DNA of 64,000 bases. It comes from Collinsella sp. Lineage in GTDB: Bacteria > Actinomycetota > Coriobacteriia > Coriobacteriales > Coriobacteriaceae. The notes below the pieces were generated by a model. The model saw only the letters and a program-made list of their open reading frames with translations, did not search any database and was not told the DNA's origin. Where the stretch lies: contig DXML01000003.1 of NCBI GenBank assembly GCA_019414205.1, positions 78,144 to 142,143 on the forward strand, read 5' to 3'. Positions 10,700 to 20,153 of the stretch are shown in pieces. Position 1 is the stretch's first letter; the number at the start of each line of letters is the position of its first letter. Position numbers and translations under genes: made by a program.

Positions 10700-10740
10700 G
10701 CCCCGGCTCCCAATCAGTCTTTTTGGGACGGGGCTCTTTT
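10700..10740 (+). terminator. Plus-strand intrinsic-terminator-like hairpin without an obvious gene
   Basis: GCCCCG-gct-CCCAA pairs with TTGGG-ac-GGGGC and is followed by TCTTTT on the plus strand. No plus-strand gene precedes it, so it may be left from a lost gene or stop antisense transcription into the gntR promoter. Confidence 0.45.
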
Positions 10741-10973
10741 AGCTACCCTGGCCCGCAGATCGGCCCCTTGCCACAAAAGTGGCCCATCTGCTACGTTAAC
10801 ACGGATAGCCTCGACCATACCGAAAACCGTGAAAACAAAACCGCAGGTAGACAGCTTGTCAATTATCGAAAAAGCCGACTATGGTTGACCCCTGCGGCTT
10901 AAACGTAGTAGATAGGCCCTTTTCGTGACGCAGCACTACCGCACCCCAAATTGGCACCCCGAGCCTGTTATAA

Positions 10974-11082
10974 GTTGCTGTGAAATACGGACGGTTGATA
11001 ATCAAGGGTTGATAATCAAGGGTTGATAATCAAGGGTTGATAATCAAAGCGCGCTATACGGCTTGCCATATTTCACTATACT
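10974..11082. repeat. Degenerate copy of the GTTGCGGTG hairpin element containing a 4 x 14-bp tandem repeat
   Basis: GTTGCTGTGAAATACGGA (10974-10991) matches the left arm of the hairpins at 15188 and 23603; CATATTTCAC near 11066 resembles a decayed right arm. Between them lie four head-to-tail copies of GGTTGATAATCAAG (10993-11048, the last ending in A); each unit is itself palindromic (TTGAT-A-ATCAA). The spacer 10741-11202 holds no convincing gene. Confidence 0.6.
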
Positions 11083-11153
11083 TTGCTGTACGTCGCTATA
11101 CTTTGCTATAACTTGACAATAATCGGCCCGTTACCATCCGGGATATACGGCCT

Positions 11154-11173
11154 CCAAGCCAACGCTGGCTTGG
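11154..11173 (-). terminator. Weak hairpin after the AlbA_2 gene
   Basis: CCAAGCCA and TGGCTTGG with a 4-nt loop, 29 nt after the stop; no clear T-tract. Confidence 0.3.
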
Positions 11174-11202
11174 GGTCCGTCTTGTACCATGGCTCTTTTG
11201 GA

Positions 11203-12456
11203 CTATGAGCGCTCGTATTTCGTGGCCCGCCCGGTTCCCTGCCTTACGATTGCATTCCGTTCAAGCAGAGATTCGAGTGCCGCCAACGTCCGCATGCGGC
11301 TCAGCCCCGTCTGTTTTTCAATCTCGCTTCGCGACATAATTCGCCCGCCCGACAAGGCATTGAGAACCTGGATCTCTTCCTCGGACCCTTCAAAGGCATC
11401 GGTAGCGGGCAATGTGACGGCCACCATGCCGCCGCGAACATCAAAAATTGGTTGATTGATCGAATCGCGATAGGCGCGTCTAATGCGCGCGATTCCCGTG
11501 CCAAATTTCTCGATGTAATCCAGCTTTAAAAAGACCTCGGCGACAATTGGGTTTCTGAGCACGGATATCTGCCCATACAGGTATTGTTCCGTCGTCAAAC
11601 CGGCAGGCAGTGATCCGGGCGAAGTCACAACAACACGATCGTCGTACAAGGCAATTTGAACATTCGCTCGAACGTCCCACGTCCGATGCACCAAAGCGTT
11701 TGCAACAGCTTCGCGGAATGCCTCAAGAGAAATCCGATCGGCTTGGACGCGCTCCATCCCTTCGATACGCTCAAAACGGTAGTAGCGTGCAAACATAGCC
11801 ACCGCCCTGTCCACCTGCTCAATTGCGGATACATTTGTCGCCGTCTCACGGTCCAAGATCACATCCTCGGTATCGCCAAAACGGACGCAGTCGATGCCCG
11901 GAAAATCATTCTTATCCGCCAAAATCGCCGCAGCGTTGGTATAGCCATCTTTGCCGAGCAAGCGAAGCGTGCGCATAATATCCGGCGTTAGCTCGGAAAT
12001 GCCGAGATGTTCAACACACTTATGCTCGAGCGTGTGAAAACTCAAGTCCTGGCGAGCCGACGTGAGCGCGTCGAACGTTACGTTGCTGCCTTCGAGCGTC
12101 AGCCTGCCATACTCAAACCGGTCGACCTCCACCGTTGCCGAATCGTTTCGCCTGTAGGCCTTTCCCTTGCTTCGATAGGGTTTGTCCTGGCCCTCATAAA
12201 CCGTAAGGATTACGGTCCCGTGTTTCTCATCGGGCTCGAGCGTGTAACGGGGAGCGGGATCCAAGCTGTCATTAATCATGTTCTCGATGCGGAGACACTC
12301 TGCGACCGGATCTGCAAGGCCGACAGCCACGCCCTCGTCATCAACGCCAAACTCAATCTTGCCCGTCCCGTAGTTTGCATAGGCGCTCACCGTTTTAAGA
12401 AACGTCGGCGTAACGCTTTCCTTGTATTCGACTGTAGGGTTCTCTCTAACAACCAT
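11203..12456 (-). CDS. Schlafen/AlbA_2-domain and RecG-like C-terminal domain protein
   Basis: 417 residues. The N-terminal region (about 1-115) has the AlbA_2/Schlafen signature seen in predicted transcriptional regulators (VEYKESV, TVSAYANYGTGKIEFGVDDEG, YRRNDS). The middle and C-terminal part (about 200-340) matches the GHKL-like domain found behind AlbA_2 (LREAVANALVHRTWD-like segment, SPGSLPAGLT, RNPIVAEVF, EKFGTGIARI). A winged helix at the end follows (SRSEIEKQTGLSRMRTLAALESLLERNAIV). Such proteins are annotated as putative DNA-binding or ATP-binding regulators; the function is not established. The start has GAGGG 8 nt upstream; a 9-codon longer reading has none. A 20-bp inverted repeat lies just upstream and may be its own operator. 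Confidence 0.82.
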   Translation of the reverse strand: MVVRENPTVEYKESVTPTFLKTVSAYANYGTGKIEFGVDDEGVAVGLADPVAECLRIENMINDSLDPAPRYTLEPDEKHGTVILTVYEGQDKPYRSKGKAYRRNDSATVEVDRFEYGRLTLEGSNVTFDALTSARQDLSFHTLEHKCVEHLGISELTPDIMRTLRLLGKDGYTNAAAILADKNDFPGIDCVRFGDTEDVILDRETATNVSAIEQVDRAVAMFARYYRFERIEGMERVQADRISLEAFREAVANALVHRTWDVRANVQIALYDDRVVVTSPGSLPAGLTTEQYLYGQISVLRNPIVAEVFLKLDYIEKFGTGIARIRRAYRDSINQPIFDVRGGMVAVTLPATDAFEGSEEEIQVLNALSGGRIMSRSEIEKQTGLSRMRTLAALESLLERNAIVRQGTGRATKYERS

Positions 12457-12498
12457 ATGTACAACCCTCTCGTTTCGTACCATTCATAACCGTATTAT

Positions 12499-12553
12499 AA
12501 GACGAAAACCGTTTGCGTACTGATTTATCAAAGACGCAAACGGTTTTCGTCTT
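12499..12553. promoter_or_regulatory. Perfect 20-bp inverted repeat upstream of the AlbA_2 gene
   Basis: AAGACGAAAACCGTTTGCGT (12499-12518) and its exact complement (12534-12553) flank a 15-nt loop, 43 nt upstream of the start codon. Related half-sites follow at 12618-12627 (GTTTTCGTCT) and 12646-12655 (CAAACGAAAA). The multiplicity of half-sites suggests an operator rather than a terminator. Confidence 0.5.
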
Positions 12554-12652
12554 TATTTGCGTACGGAATTAAGACGCATAATTTCGCTTTCGTATGGCTC
12601 AATACCGGACACAGACTGTTTTCGTCTGTCAATACGTCTGCAATCCAAACGA

Positions 12653-12688
12653 AAAGAGCCCCGAGCTCGTATGAACTCGGGGCTCTTT
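12653..12688. terminator. Bidirectional terminator-like hairpin
   Basis: AAAGAGCCCCGAG pairs exactly with CTCGGGGCTCTTT around a 10-nt loop, with A and T tracts on both sides. It separates the AlbA_2 promoter region from the GntR remnant. Confidence 0.65.
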
Positions 12689-12738
12689 GTGCCGCACATC
12701 TATGAGAGGAGAAATTCGATGCGTACGGGCGCTATTCC

Positions 12739-12985
12739 ATGAAGCCGCCCTGGGATGGCGGCAACCTCGTCGTTACCCGTCCGATGGGTGTGCTCAAGGC
12801 ATCCGTTCCCCTCTTTATCGACGTAACGGGCAAAAAAGCTCGTCGAGGAGACCATCCGTACGCACCACGGTGTGGCCGGCGCCATCGAGGCGCGCAACCC
12901 CACCGCCGCTCACGATGCGATGTATCTGCACCCGGTCTACAACCGCAACATGATTGCAGAGGACGCACAGACAAAAGGCATTTAA
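12739..12985 (+). pseudogene. Frameshifted C-terminal remnant of a GntR/FCD regulator
   Basis: Two plus-strand frames together read as the end of an FCD-domain regulator. The first, from 12739, gives GGNLVVTRPMGVLKASVPLF then IDVTGKKA. After a shift near 12838 the second gives VEETIRTHHGVAGAIEARN then PTAAHDAMYLHPVYNRNMI and a stop at 12983-12985. The His-containing 'HHGVAGAIEARNPTAAHDAM' stretch matches the usual FCD C-terminal motif of 'EHR.I..AI..rDp.aA..am'. No helix-turn-helix part is left; only a ribosome site and the seven-codon reading frame MRTGAIP (12719-12742) precede it. It is unlike the intact regulator at 9944-10636 in detail. Called from motif reading only. Confidence 0.6.
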
Positions 12986-13004
12986 GGCTCGACAATGATC
13001 TTTC

Positions 13005-13045
13005 TTTGATAAAACGCAAGCGGCGGCCGCTTGCGTTTTATCAAA
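13005..13045 (+). terminator. Perfect 19-bp hairpin after the GntR remnant
   Basis: TTTGATAAAACGCAAGCGG and its complement with a 3-nt loop, 20 nt after the remnant's stop. It probably was that gene's terminator; it could also serve the convergent oxidoreductase gene. Confidence 0.6.
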
Positions 13046-13054
13046 TAGTGCAAT

Positions 13055-13101
13055 GGGGCCAGGTTTACATGCACCAAGTTGGTGCAAAGTAACCTGTCCC
13101 C
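13055..13101. repeat. 'GGGGACAGGTTAC' palindrome
   Basis: GGGGCCAGGTTTAC-at-GCACCAA pairs with TTGGTGC-aa-AGTAACCTGTCCCC. It belongs to the same dispersed family as the words at 6590, 24141 and 24212. It lies 17 nt before the end of the oxidoreductase gene. Confidence 0.55.
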
Positions 13102-13118
13102 ACGCACCAAGGGGTTGA

Positions 13119-15068
13119 CTAGAGCTCGCAGGCGACCTTGTAGCCATCGCCGATGGCATCGCGGATGTTGCCGCACTTCTGGGCATCGCCCAGCACGTGG
13201 GTGGCAACACCGGCTGCAGCCAGGTCATCAGCCAGCTTGGTATTGGGACGATAGCCCATGGCAAGCACCAGCGTATCGGCACCGGTGATGGTGTGGACCT
13301 CGCCGTCCTTCTCGTAACTGATGGTGTCCTCGGTGATCTCGGTCACCTTGGCCTCGGTCAGCACGTGGACGCCCTTGGAGAGCATGCGCGTGATGAGCAC
13401 CGCGCGACCGGCACCGCCCTCGTTGGCGGCGAGCGTCTTGGTCATCTCGATGACGGTGACATCGCGGTTGGCCGGCGACAGGTCGTTGACCAGCGGAGCC
13501 AGATAATCGGCCGTCTCGCAGCCAACGGTGCCGCCGCCCACGATGACGATCTTCTTACCCGGGAAAGCCTTGCCACCCAGCAGGTCGTCGGCCGTCATAA
13601 CCTGCTTAAAGCCCTGCATGAAGGCCGGGGCGATGGGCTCGGCGCCATAAGCCAGGACGACCTCGTAGCCCGCGTAGTCACGCTGAATGTCCTCGGCCGA
13701 AAGCTCGGTACCAAAGATGCACTTCACGCCCGCCTCAGCAAGACGGCGATACTGGTACTTGATCACGCGGGTGAGTTCCTGCTTTGCCGGCGGAACAGCC
13801 GCGATGCGCATCTCGCCGCCCGGCTCGTCCTGCTTATCCACGAGCACCACGTTGTGGCCGCGCTTGGCGGCAATGTAGGCTGCCTCCATGCCCGCAGGAC
13901 CGGCACCCACAACCAGCACGTTCTTAGCCTCGGCGGCAGGCTCGTAGCCAGCCTCGTCGCGCTCCACGTCCGGGTTGACAGTGCAGGAGATGCGCTTGCC
14001 AAACATAATGCCGTTCAGGCAGCGCAGGCAGCCAATGCAGGGGCGGATGTCGTCGGCGTTGCCGGCAGCGGCCTTGTTGCAGAACTCGGCATCGCACAGA
14101 TTGGCGCGGCCCATCATGCAGATGTCGGCGGCGCCGTCCTCGATCAGCTCCTCGGCAATCCAGGCCTCGTTGATGCGACCGACCGTGGCGACAGGAATGT
14201 TGACGTGCTTCTTAATCTCGCGCGAGCAGGCGGCGTGCGAGGCCTGCTGCGTACCGGCGGCGGGAATCGCGGAGCCGCGCTTGATGGTGGTACCGCCCGA
14301 CACGTGAATCATGTCGACGCCGGCCTTCTCCAGGCGACGTGAAACGTAGACCATGTCGTTGAGGGTCAGGCCGCCATCGGTGTACTCATCGCCCGAGATG
14401 CGGACGTCGATGATAAAGTCCTTGCCGCAGCGCTCGCGAATCTCGGCAATGACCTCGAGCAGGAAGCGCATGCGAGCGTCGAGCGAGCCGCCGTACTCAT
14501 CGGTACGCTTGTTGTAGAGCGGGGTCAAAAAGCCGCCGAGCATGCCGTGGGCGTGCGCCGCATGGACCTCGACGCCATCGACGCCAGCCTTCTGCATACG
14601 CACGGCTGCGTCGCCAAACTGATGCGTGAGCTCGTGAATCTCATCGACCGTGATGGGGCGCGGCGCCTCGCGGGCATAGGACGGGCCCACAAAGGACGGG
14701 GCAATGAGGCGCGGCGTGCCCGGAATGTTAAAGGCCATGTAGGCGGGGTGGAAGAGCTGCGGCATGATCTTGCAGCCGTACTCGTGGACGGCTGTGGCGA
14801 GCTTTTCCCAGCCGGGGATAAACGTGTCGTCGTAGCAGCACATGTCGCCCGGCAGATAGGTATAGGTGGGCTCGACCGTCACGACCTCGGTGATGATTAG
14901 GCCCACGCCGCCCTTGGCGCGGGCGCGGTAATGGTCGACCAGATCGTCGGTCACATAGCCGTGGTCGGCCAGGTTGGTAGACACCGGCGGCATAAAGACG
15001 CGGTTCTTGACCTCGGTCGTACCGACCTTGATCGGGCTAAAGAGCATCGGGTAGGCGGATGACTCCAT
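13119..15068 (-). CDS. Old-yellow-enzyme family NADH:flavin oxidoreductase with FeS and FAD/NAD domains
   Basis: 649 residues with the three-part layout of 2,4-dienoyl-CoA reductase, 2-enoate reductase and the bile-acid enzymes BaiCD/BaiH. An FMN TIM barrel comes first (about 1-340, with the catalytic segment HAAHAHGMLGGFLTPLYNKR and DEYGGS). A 4Fe-4S cluster motif follows (CIGCLRCLNGIMFGKRISC, about 345-365). Last are an FAD-binding Rossmann motif (VVGAGPAGMEAAYIA) and an NAD(P)H one (IVGGGTVGCETA). It should reduce an activated C=C bond, but the substrate is not readable from sequence. AAAGGAAG precedes the chosen ATG; a 29-codon upstream extension is rejected. It is a single-gene unit. Confidence 0.92.
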   Translation of the reverse strand: MESSAYPMLFSPIKVGTTEVKNRVFMPPVSTNLADHGYVTDDLVDHYRARAKGGVGLIITEVVTVEPTYTYLPGDMCCYDDTFIPGWEKLATAVHEYGCKIMPQLFHPAYMAFNIPGTPRLIAPSFVGPSYAREAPRPITVDEIHELTHQFGDAAVRMQKAGVDGVEVHAAHAHGMLGGFLTPLYNKRTDEYGGSLDARMRFLLEVIAEIRERCGKDFIIDVRISGDEYTDGGLTLNDMVYVSRRLEKAGVDMIHVSGGTTIKRGSAIPAAGTQQASHAACSREIKKHVNIPVATVGRINEAWIAEELIEDGAADICMMGRANLCDAEFCNKAAAGNADDIRPCIGCLRCLNGIMFGKRISCTVNPDVERDEAGYEPAAEAKNVLVVGAGPAGMEAAYIAAKRGHNVVLVDKQDEPGGEMRIAAVPPAKQELTRVIKYQYRRLAEAGVKCIFGTELSAEDIQRDYAGYEVVLAYGAEPIAPAFMQGFKQVMTADDLLGGKAFPGKKIVIVGGGTVGCETADYLAPLVNDLSPANRDVTVIEMTKTLAANEGGAGRAVLITRMLSKGVHVLTEAKVTEITEDTISYEKDGEVHTITGADTLVLAMGYRPNTKLADDLAAAGVATHVLGDAQKCGNIRDAIGDGYKVACEL

Positions 15069-15181
15069 ACAGGCTTCCTTTCGTTTAAGCCGCTCGGCGG
15101 CACTTGCAGACGTACCTATCGTATCAGCAACCGCCGCATTCGCACTCGCTCGCACTCCCCACCTTCAATCCCGACCCTCAC

Positions 15182-15252
15182 AAAAAAGTTGCGGTGGAAT
15201 ACGGAGTAGATGAGACTTTTGACAGCCAAAACAGTCCGTATTTCACCGCAAC
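15182..15252 (-). repeat. Dispersed hairpin element, copy 1; terminator position for kdpFABC
   Basis: GTTGCGGTGGAATACGGA (15188-15205) pairs with TCCGTATTTCACCGCAAC (15235-15252). On the minus strand the stem is followed by TTTTTTG, so this copy can end the kdp transcript 65 nt after kdpC. The loop (GTAGATGAG ... AAAACAG) is nearly the same as in copy 2 at 23603. Confidence 0.75.
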
Positions 15253-15316
15253 TGATGGGCGGGGTGGAATTGAGGGCTCAGATAGTCAGTCATACCCTCA
15301 TCCGCCACTCCCTCAC

Positions 15317-15907
15317 CTACAGCGCGCCGTCCAGCATAAGGTTCACCTTGAGCACGTTGACCGTGGGCTCGCCGAAGACGCCCAGGAATCGGCCCCTGGT
15401 GCACTGGGCGATGATGTCGCGCACCTCGCCTTCGCTCTTGCCCGTGGCCTTCGCCAGGCGCGGTACCTGGTACTCGGCGGCATCGGGGGAGATCTCCGGG
15501 TCGAGGCCGGACCCCGAACACGTCACCAGGTCGACGGGCACAGCGTCCATATCGGCATCGGGGTTGGCGGCGCGGATCTTCTTCACGCGCGCATCCACAA
15601 GCTGCCGATACTCCTCACTCGCCGGGGACAGGTTGGACGGGGCACCATACGCCATGAGCTCGCCGCCTTCGCCTTCGACAATTGATACGTTCTGGATACG
15701 ACCCCACATGTGGGCTTCGTCATCGAAGTTCTGGCCGATGAGCTCGGAACCCACAACCTTGCCGTCGACCGTAATGAGCGAACCGTTCGCCTGATACGGG
15801 AACGTAACCTGAGCGATGCCGGTCACCACGAGCGTGTATCCCAGGCCGCAGACGATGGTAAACAGCGCGAACACGCCAAGTGCGCGCGATGCGATACCTT
15901 TGAACAT
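15317..15907 (-). CDS. kdpC: Potassium-transporting ATPase subunit KdpC
   Basis: 196 residues, typical for KdpC, the single-span subunit that joins KdpA and KdpB and assists K+ transfer. One N-terminal membrane helix (about 10-32) is followed by an extracellular domain containing SELIGQNF, a family hallmark, and VTCSGSGLDPEISP. GGAGG lies 5 nt before the start. It is the last gene of kdpFABC, 12 nt after kdpB. Confidence 0.96.
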   Translation of the reverse strand: MFKGIASRALGVFALFTIVCGLGYTLVVTGIAQVTFPYQANGSLITVDGKVVGSELIGQNFDDEAHMWGRIQNVSIVEGEGGELMAYGAPSNLSPASEEYRQLVDARVKKIRAANPDADMDAVPVDLVTCSGSGLDPEISPDAAEYQVPRLAKATGKSEGEVRDIIAQCTRGRFLGVFGEPTVNVLKVNLMLDGAL

Positions 15908-15919
15908 ACAAACCTCCGT

Positions 15920-17980
15920 CTACATCATGCCAATGCCGAACAAGGCCAGCAGCATGTCGATAATCTTGATGAATACGAACGGGGCAACGATGCCGCCCAG
16001 ACCCCACACGAGCAGGTTGTGGGTCAGCAGCTGTCCGGACGGGACCTCGCGGTACTTAACGCCCTTGAGAGCCGCCGGAATTAGCGCGACGATGACCAGC
16101 GCGTTGTAGATGATGGCGGACAGCACGGCCGTCAACGGGTTGGTGAGGCCCAGGATGTTGAGGGCGCCCAGTCCCGAATAGATCGGCGAGAACAGGGCCG
16201 GGATGATAGCGAAGTACTTCGCCACGTCGTTGGCCACCGAGAAGGTCGTGAGCGAGCCGCGGGTCATGAGCAGCTGCTTGCCAATACGCACGACCTCGAT
16301 GAGCTTGGTGGGGCTGGAGTCGAGGTCGACCATGTTGCCGGCCTCCTTGGCAGCCTGGGTGCCCGTGTTCATGGCCACGGCGACGTCGGCCTGGGCCAGA
16401 GCGGGCGCGTCGTTGGTGCCGTCGCCGGTCATGGCGACCAGGTGACCCTCACGCTGGAACTCGCGGATCTTCTCGAGTTTGCCTTCAGGGGTGGCCTCGG
16501 CCAGGAAGTCGTCAACGCCGGCCTCGGCGGCGATTGCCGCGGCGGTGAGCGGATTGTCGCCCGTCACCATGATGGTCTTGATGCCCATCTTGCGCAGGTC
16601 GGCGAACTTCTCCTTAACGCCGGACTTGATGATGTCCTTGAGGTACACAACGCCCAGGACGCGGCAGTTCTTGGTCACGACCAGCGGGGTGCCGCCGGCC
16701 TTGGCGATGCGCTCGACGACCTCGTCGCACTCCTGGGAGAACACGCCGCCGGCAGCCTCCACATAAGCGCGAACGGAATCGGCAGCGCCCTTGCGGATCT
16801 CATTGCCCTCGTAGTTCACGCCGGACATACGCGTTGCCGCGGTGAACGGGATGAACTCCATACCCTTATCCTCGAGCGTGCGGCCGCGCAGACCGAACTG
16901 CTCCTTGGCGAGCACGACGATGGAACGGCCCTCGGGGGTCTCGTCGGCCAGCGAGGAAAGCTGAGCGGCATCGGCCAGCTCCGCGGGATCGACGCCGTCG
17001 ACCGGGATGAACTCGGCGGCTTGGCGGTTACCCAGGGTGATGGTGCCGGTCTTGTCGAGCATGAGGATGTCGACGTCGCCGGCGGCCTCGATGGCGCGGC
17101 CGGACATGGCCAGCACGTTGGCCTCGTTCAGACGGCTCATGCCGGCGATGCCGATGGCGGACAGAAGGGCGCCGATGGTAGTGGGAGCCAGGCACACGAG
17201 CAGCGCCACGAGCGTGGTCACAGCCGTGGGGTTGACCATGTCGTTAAGACCGACCGAGAAGCAGGAGTAACAATACAGGGCCAGCGTGACCAGGATAAAG
17301 ACGATGGAGAGGGCCACCAGGAAGATCTCCAGAGCGATCTCGTTAGGGGTCTTCTTGCGCGCGGCACCCTCGACCATCGCGATCATCTTGTCCAGGAAGC
17401 TCTGGCCGGGCTCACTGGAGATCTTGACGATAATCCAGTCGGACAGCACCGTGGTACCGCCGGTAACGGCAGAGCGGTCGCCGCCGGCCTCGCGGACCAC
17501 GGGGGCGGACTCGCCGGTGATGGCGGACTCGTCAACGGAGGCAGCGCCCTCGATGACGTCGCCGTCGCCGGGAATCTGCTCGCCGGCGCGTACGATCACC
17601 AGGTCGCCGCGCGTGAGCTCGGTGCCGGGAACGACGGTGAAGCGCTCTTTGTCCTCAACGGACTCGATGCGATGGGCCTCGACATCCTTCTTGGCCGCAC
17701 GCAGGGAATCGGCCTGAGCCTTACCGCGGCCCTCGGCAAGCGCCTCGGCGAAGTTCGAGAACAGGTCGGTAAGCCACAGGATGACCGCGATGGTGACCAC
17801 ATAGTAGGTGGGCACACCCGCGTCCTGCACACCGAAGATGGAAGCGACGGCCAGGACGGAGGTCATGACGGCTGAAAGCCACACCAGGAACATGACCGGG
17901 TTTTGAATCTGGACGCGAGGGTCCAGCTTGGCAAACGAGTCGCGGACCGCGCGGCCCATCATGTCTTTTTGCATAGTCAT
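15920..17980 (-). CDS. kdpB: Potassium-transporting P-type ATPase subunit KdpB
   Basis: 686 residues; the catalytic P-type ATPase subunit of the Kdp high-affinity K+ pump. The phosphorylation motif DKTGT (about 305-309), the TGES actuator motif (with the Ser that is phosphorylated in E. coli KdpB) and [12 protein letters not shown] in the P-domain are all present, with about seven membrane helices. The start is the ATG after AAAGGAGGG; an 8-codon longer reading is not supported. It lies 16 nt after kdpA. Confidence 0.97.
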   Translation of the reverse strand: MTMQKDMMGRAVRDSFAKLDPRVQIQNPVMFLVWLSAVMTSVLAVASIFGVQDAGVPTYYVVTIAVILWLTDLFSNFAEALAEGRGKAQADSLRAAKKDVEAHRIESVEDKERFTVVPGTELTRGDLVIVRAGEQIPGDGDVIEGAASVDESAITGESAPVVREAGGDRSAVTGGTTVLSDWIIVKISSEPGQSFLDKMIAMVEGAARKKTPNEIALEIFLVALSIVFILVTLALYCYSCFSVGLNDMVNPTAVTTLVALLVCLAPTTIGALLSAIGIAGMSRLNEANVLAMSGRAIEAAGDVDILMLDKTGTITLGNRQAAEFIPVDGVDPAELADAAQLSSLADETPEGRSIVVLAKEQFGLRGRTLEDKGMEFIPFTAATRMSGVNYEGNEIRKGAADSVRAYVEAAGGVFSQECDEVVERIAKAGGTPLVVTKNCRVLGVVYLKDIIKSGVKEKFADLRKMGIKTIMVTGDNPLTAAAIAAEAGVDDFLAEATPEGKLEKIREFQREGHLVAMTGDGTNDAPALAQADVAVAMNTGTQAAKEAGNMVDLDSSPTKLIEVVRIGKQLLMTRGSLTTFSVANDVAKYFAIIPALFSPIYSGLGALNILGLTNPLTAVLSAIIYNALVIVALIPAALKGVKYREVPSGQLLTHNLLVWGLGGIVAPFVFIKIIDMLLALFGIGMM

Positions 17981-17996
17981 AAATCTGCGCCCTCCT

Positions 17997-19820
17997 TTAC
18001 GCAATCATCTGGAAGAACTCGGCAACGGGGCCAAGCGCCAGGGCCGGGAAGAAGCTCAGGGCACCGATCAGCAGAACGATGAACACGAGCAGGAATACGA
18101 ACATGCCGTTAGTGGTAGACAGGGTACCGGCGCTCTCGGCGACCCTACCCTTCTTGGCCAGCGAGCCGGCGATAGCCAGCGTACCGATGATGGGCATGAA
18201 GCGGGCAAACAGCATCTCGAGGCCGAGCATGACGTTGATCCAGGGAATGTTGCAGTTCATGCCTGCAAACGCCGAGCCGTTGTTGCCACCGCATGAGGTG
18301 AAGGCATACAGCACCTCGGAGAAGCCGTGCGCGCCACCATTGTTGAGCTGGTCGGCAAGACCGGGCACCATGCAGGCGATGGCCGAGCACACCAGAATGG
18401 CAAACGGAGTTGCCAGGCACAGGACAACTGCCCAGCGCATCTCGCCCGGCTCGATCTTCTTGCCCAGGAACTCGGGCGTGCGGCCGACCATAAGGCCGGC
18501 GATGAACACTGTGAGGATGGCGAAGCCGATCATGCCGTACAGGCCGCAGCCCACGCCGCCGAAGACGACCTCGCCCAGAGCCATCTGGAGCATCTGGACA
18601 AAACCGCCCAGCGGGGTGTAGGAGTCGTGCATGGAGTTAACCGAGCCGTTGGAAGCGGCGGTGGTGTAAGCCGACCACGTGGAGGAGGTGGCGATACCGA
18701 AGCGGCTCTCCTTGCCCTCCATGTTGCCGCCGGCCTGGCCGTCGGTCATCTCGATATTGACCGCTCCGCCATCGGCCAGCTGCGGCGTACCCATATGCTC
18801 GTTAACGGCGATGATGCCGGTAAAGACCACGAGCAGGATAAGCATCGCCGCGAAGATGGCCTTGCCCTGCTTGGTGTTCTTGACGCCGATACCGAAGGTG
18901 AAGCAGCAGGCAGCCGGGATCAGCAGCAGGCTGGTCATCTCGATGATGTTGGTGAAGGCACTGGGGTTCTCATACGGATGGGCGGAGTTCACGCCGAAGA
19001 AGCCGCCGCCGTTGGTACCGGACTGCTTGATGGCGACCTGAGGAGCCGCAGGACCCTGGGGCAGGAACTGCTCGGTGACCACGCGCGCGCCCTCGACAAC
19101 CTTGCCGTCGACCTTGACCGTATCGCCCTCGATCTGGGCGCCGTCGATGACGCTCCAGCCGCCGTCTGCATTAGGCTGGACAGCGACGGGCTCTACGAGC
19201 TCAGCCTTCTGAGCCGGCTGGAAGTTGGAGATGACGCCACCGGCAGCCAGGCAGATGCCGAACACGAGGTTCAGCGGGACGAGCACATACAGGACGGTGC
19301 GGGTGAGGTCGACCCAGAAGGAACCCAGACCCTGCTCCTTGACCTGACGGAAGCCGCGGATCAGCGCGAACATGACCGCAATACCCGTGCCGGCGGACAA
19401 GAAGTTCTGCACGGTGAGGCCCATGAACTGCACAAGGTAGGACAGGGTGGTCTCACCGGAATAGGATTGCCAATTGGTGTTGGTTATGAAGGAAGCGGCC
19501 GTATTGAACGACAGGTCCCATGACACACCCGGCAGGTGCTGGGGATTGCCTGGCAAGAAGGGCTGAAGCGCCTGGAGCGCCACAAGGGCCACGAGGCCGA
19601 TCCCCGAAAAGACCAGCACGCTCGCCAGATAGCGCCTACACCCCATCTGCTCTGCCGCGTCGATGCGAAGCAGACGATAGACGCCACGCTCCACAGGAGC
19701 AATCACAGGCGACAGGAACGTATGCTCGCCATCCATGATATGGGCCATGAACCGACCGAGCGGAACGGCCAGGACGACGAGCACGGCAAAGTACAAGATG
19801 TACTGAATCGCAGCGTCCAT
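17997..19820 (-). CDS. kdpA: Potassium-transporting ATPase subunit KdpA
   Basis: 607 residues, about 50 longer than the E. coli protein, mostly in extracellular loops. KdpA is the channel-like subunit that selects K+. Around ten membrane helices and the pore-loop signatures [33 protein letters not shown] and [13 protein letters not shown] are visible. GAGGAG lies upstream of the ATG. The kdpF stop is only 3 nt upstream of the start. Confidence 0.97.
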   Translation of the reverse strand: MDAAIQYILYFAVLVVLAVPLGRFMAHIMDGEHTFLSPVIAPVERGVYRLLRIDAAEQMGCRRYLASVLVFSGIGLVALVALQALQPFLPGNPQHLPGVSWDLSFNTAASFITNTNWQSYSGETTLSYLVQFMGLTVQNFLSAGTGIAVMFALIRGFRQVKEQGLGSFWVDLTRTVLYVLVPLNLVFGICLAAGGVISNFQPAQKAELVEPVAVQPNADGGWSVIDGAQIEGDTVKVDGKVVEGARVVTEQFLPQGPAAPQVAIKQSGTNGGGFFGVNSAHPYENPSAFTNIIEMTSLLLIPAACCFTFGIGVKNTKQGKAIFAAMLILLVVFTGIIAVNEHMGTPQLADGGAVNIEMTDGQAGGNMEGKESRFGIATSSTWSAYTTAASNGSVNSMHDSYTPLGGFVQMLQMALGEVVFGGVGCGLYGMIGFAILTVFIAGLMVGRTPEFLGKKIEPGEMRWAVVLCLATPFAILVCSAIACMVPGLADQLNNGGAHGFSEVLYAFTSCGGNNGSAFAGMNCNIPWINVMLGLEMLFARFMPIIGTLAIAGSLAKKGRVAESAGTLSTTNGMFVFLLVFIVLLIGALSFFPALALGPVAEFFQMIA

Positions 19821-19823
19821 AGT

Positions 19824-19910
19824 TTACGAATCACTCCTCATCAGAATGTAGATGTAATAGATAAGGAGTCCGATGCAGACGACTCCGATAATGGGAATGA
19901 GGATGTCCAT
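19824..19910 (-). CDS. kdpF: Small membrane subunit KdpF
   Basis: 28-residue single-helix peptide (MDILIPIIGVV ... YYIYILMRSDS), the size and position of KdpF, which stabilises the Kdp complex in other bacteria. AAAGGGG precedes the ATG and the gene ends 3 nt before kdpA. It is easily missed because a longer frame (to 20018) runs through it without a ribosome site. Confidence 0.85.
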   Translation of the reverse strand: MDILIPIIGVVCIGLLIYYIYILMRSDS

Positions 19911-20022
19911 TACCGCCCCTTTCACGCGCGGTCCGATGTCTCGGACGCCTGCTCCCGCAAGCGCCTGGGGACAGTAAACGCTTCTAGAGATTAAAGAGGC
20001 GTGAGGGCCGGGGCTCACGACC

Positions 20023-20042
20023 TTAAGATGCCGTAAAGATGC
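20023..20042. promoter_or_regulatory. Direct-repeat candidate KdpE site between kdpF and kdpD
   Basis: TTAAGATGC and GTAAAGATGC repeat AAGATGC with an 11-nt period, the spacing used by OmpR/KdpE-type regulators. It lies between the divergent kdpF and kdpD starts, about 113 nt from kdpF. A TATACT at 20076-20081 could be the -10 of kdpDE. Confidence 0.4.
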
Positions 20043-20153
20043 AGGTAGAAAGCACTATTGCGGCTGCAGTGCGCCTATACTCGACCTCGCGAGCATACAG
20101 TGGCGTCCTCACCGCGTATGCACGCATGGACAACGTTTCAGAAAGGCTACGCT

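Noticed and set aside
10993..11048. Four regular 14-bp repeats as a possible CRISPR array
   Set aside because: The repeats are head to tail without spacers, too short, and no cas gene is present.
12719..12742. Seven-codon reading frame MRTGAIP with a good ribosome site as a leader peptide
   Set aside because: It is more simply the surviving start region of the GntR remnant; no attenuator structure follows it.
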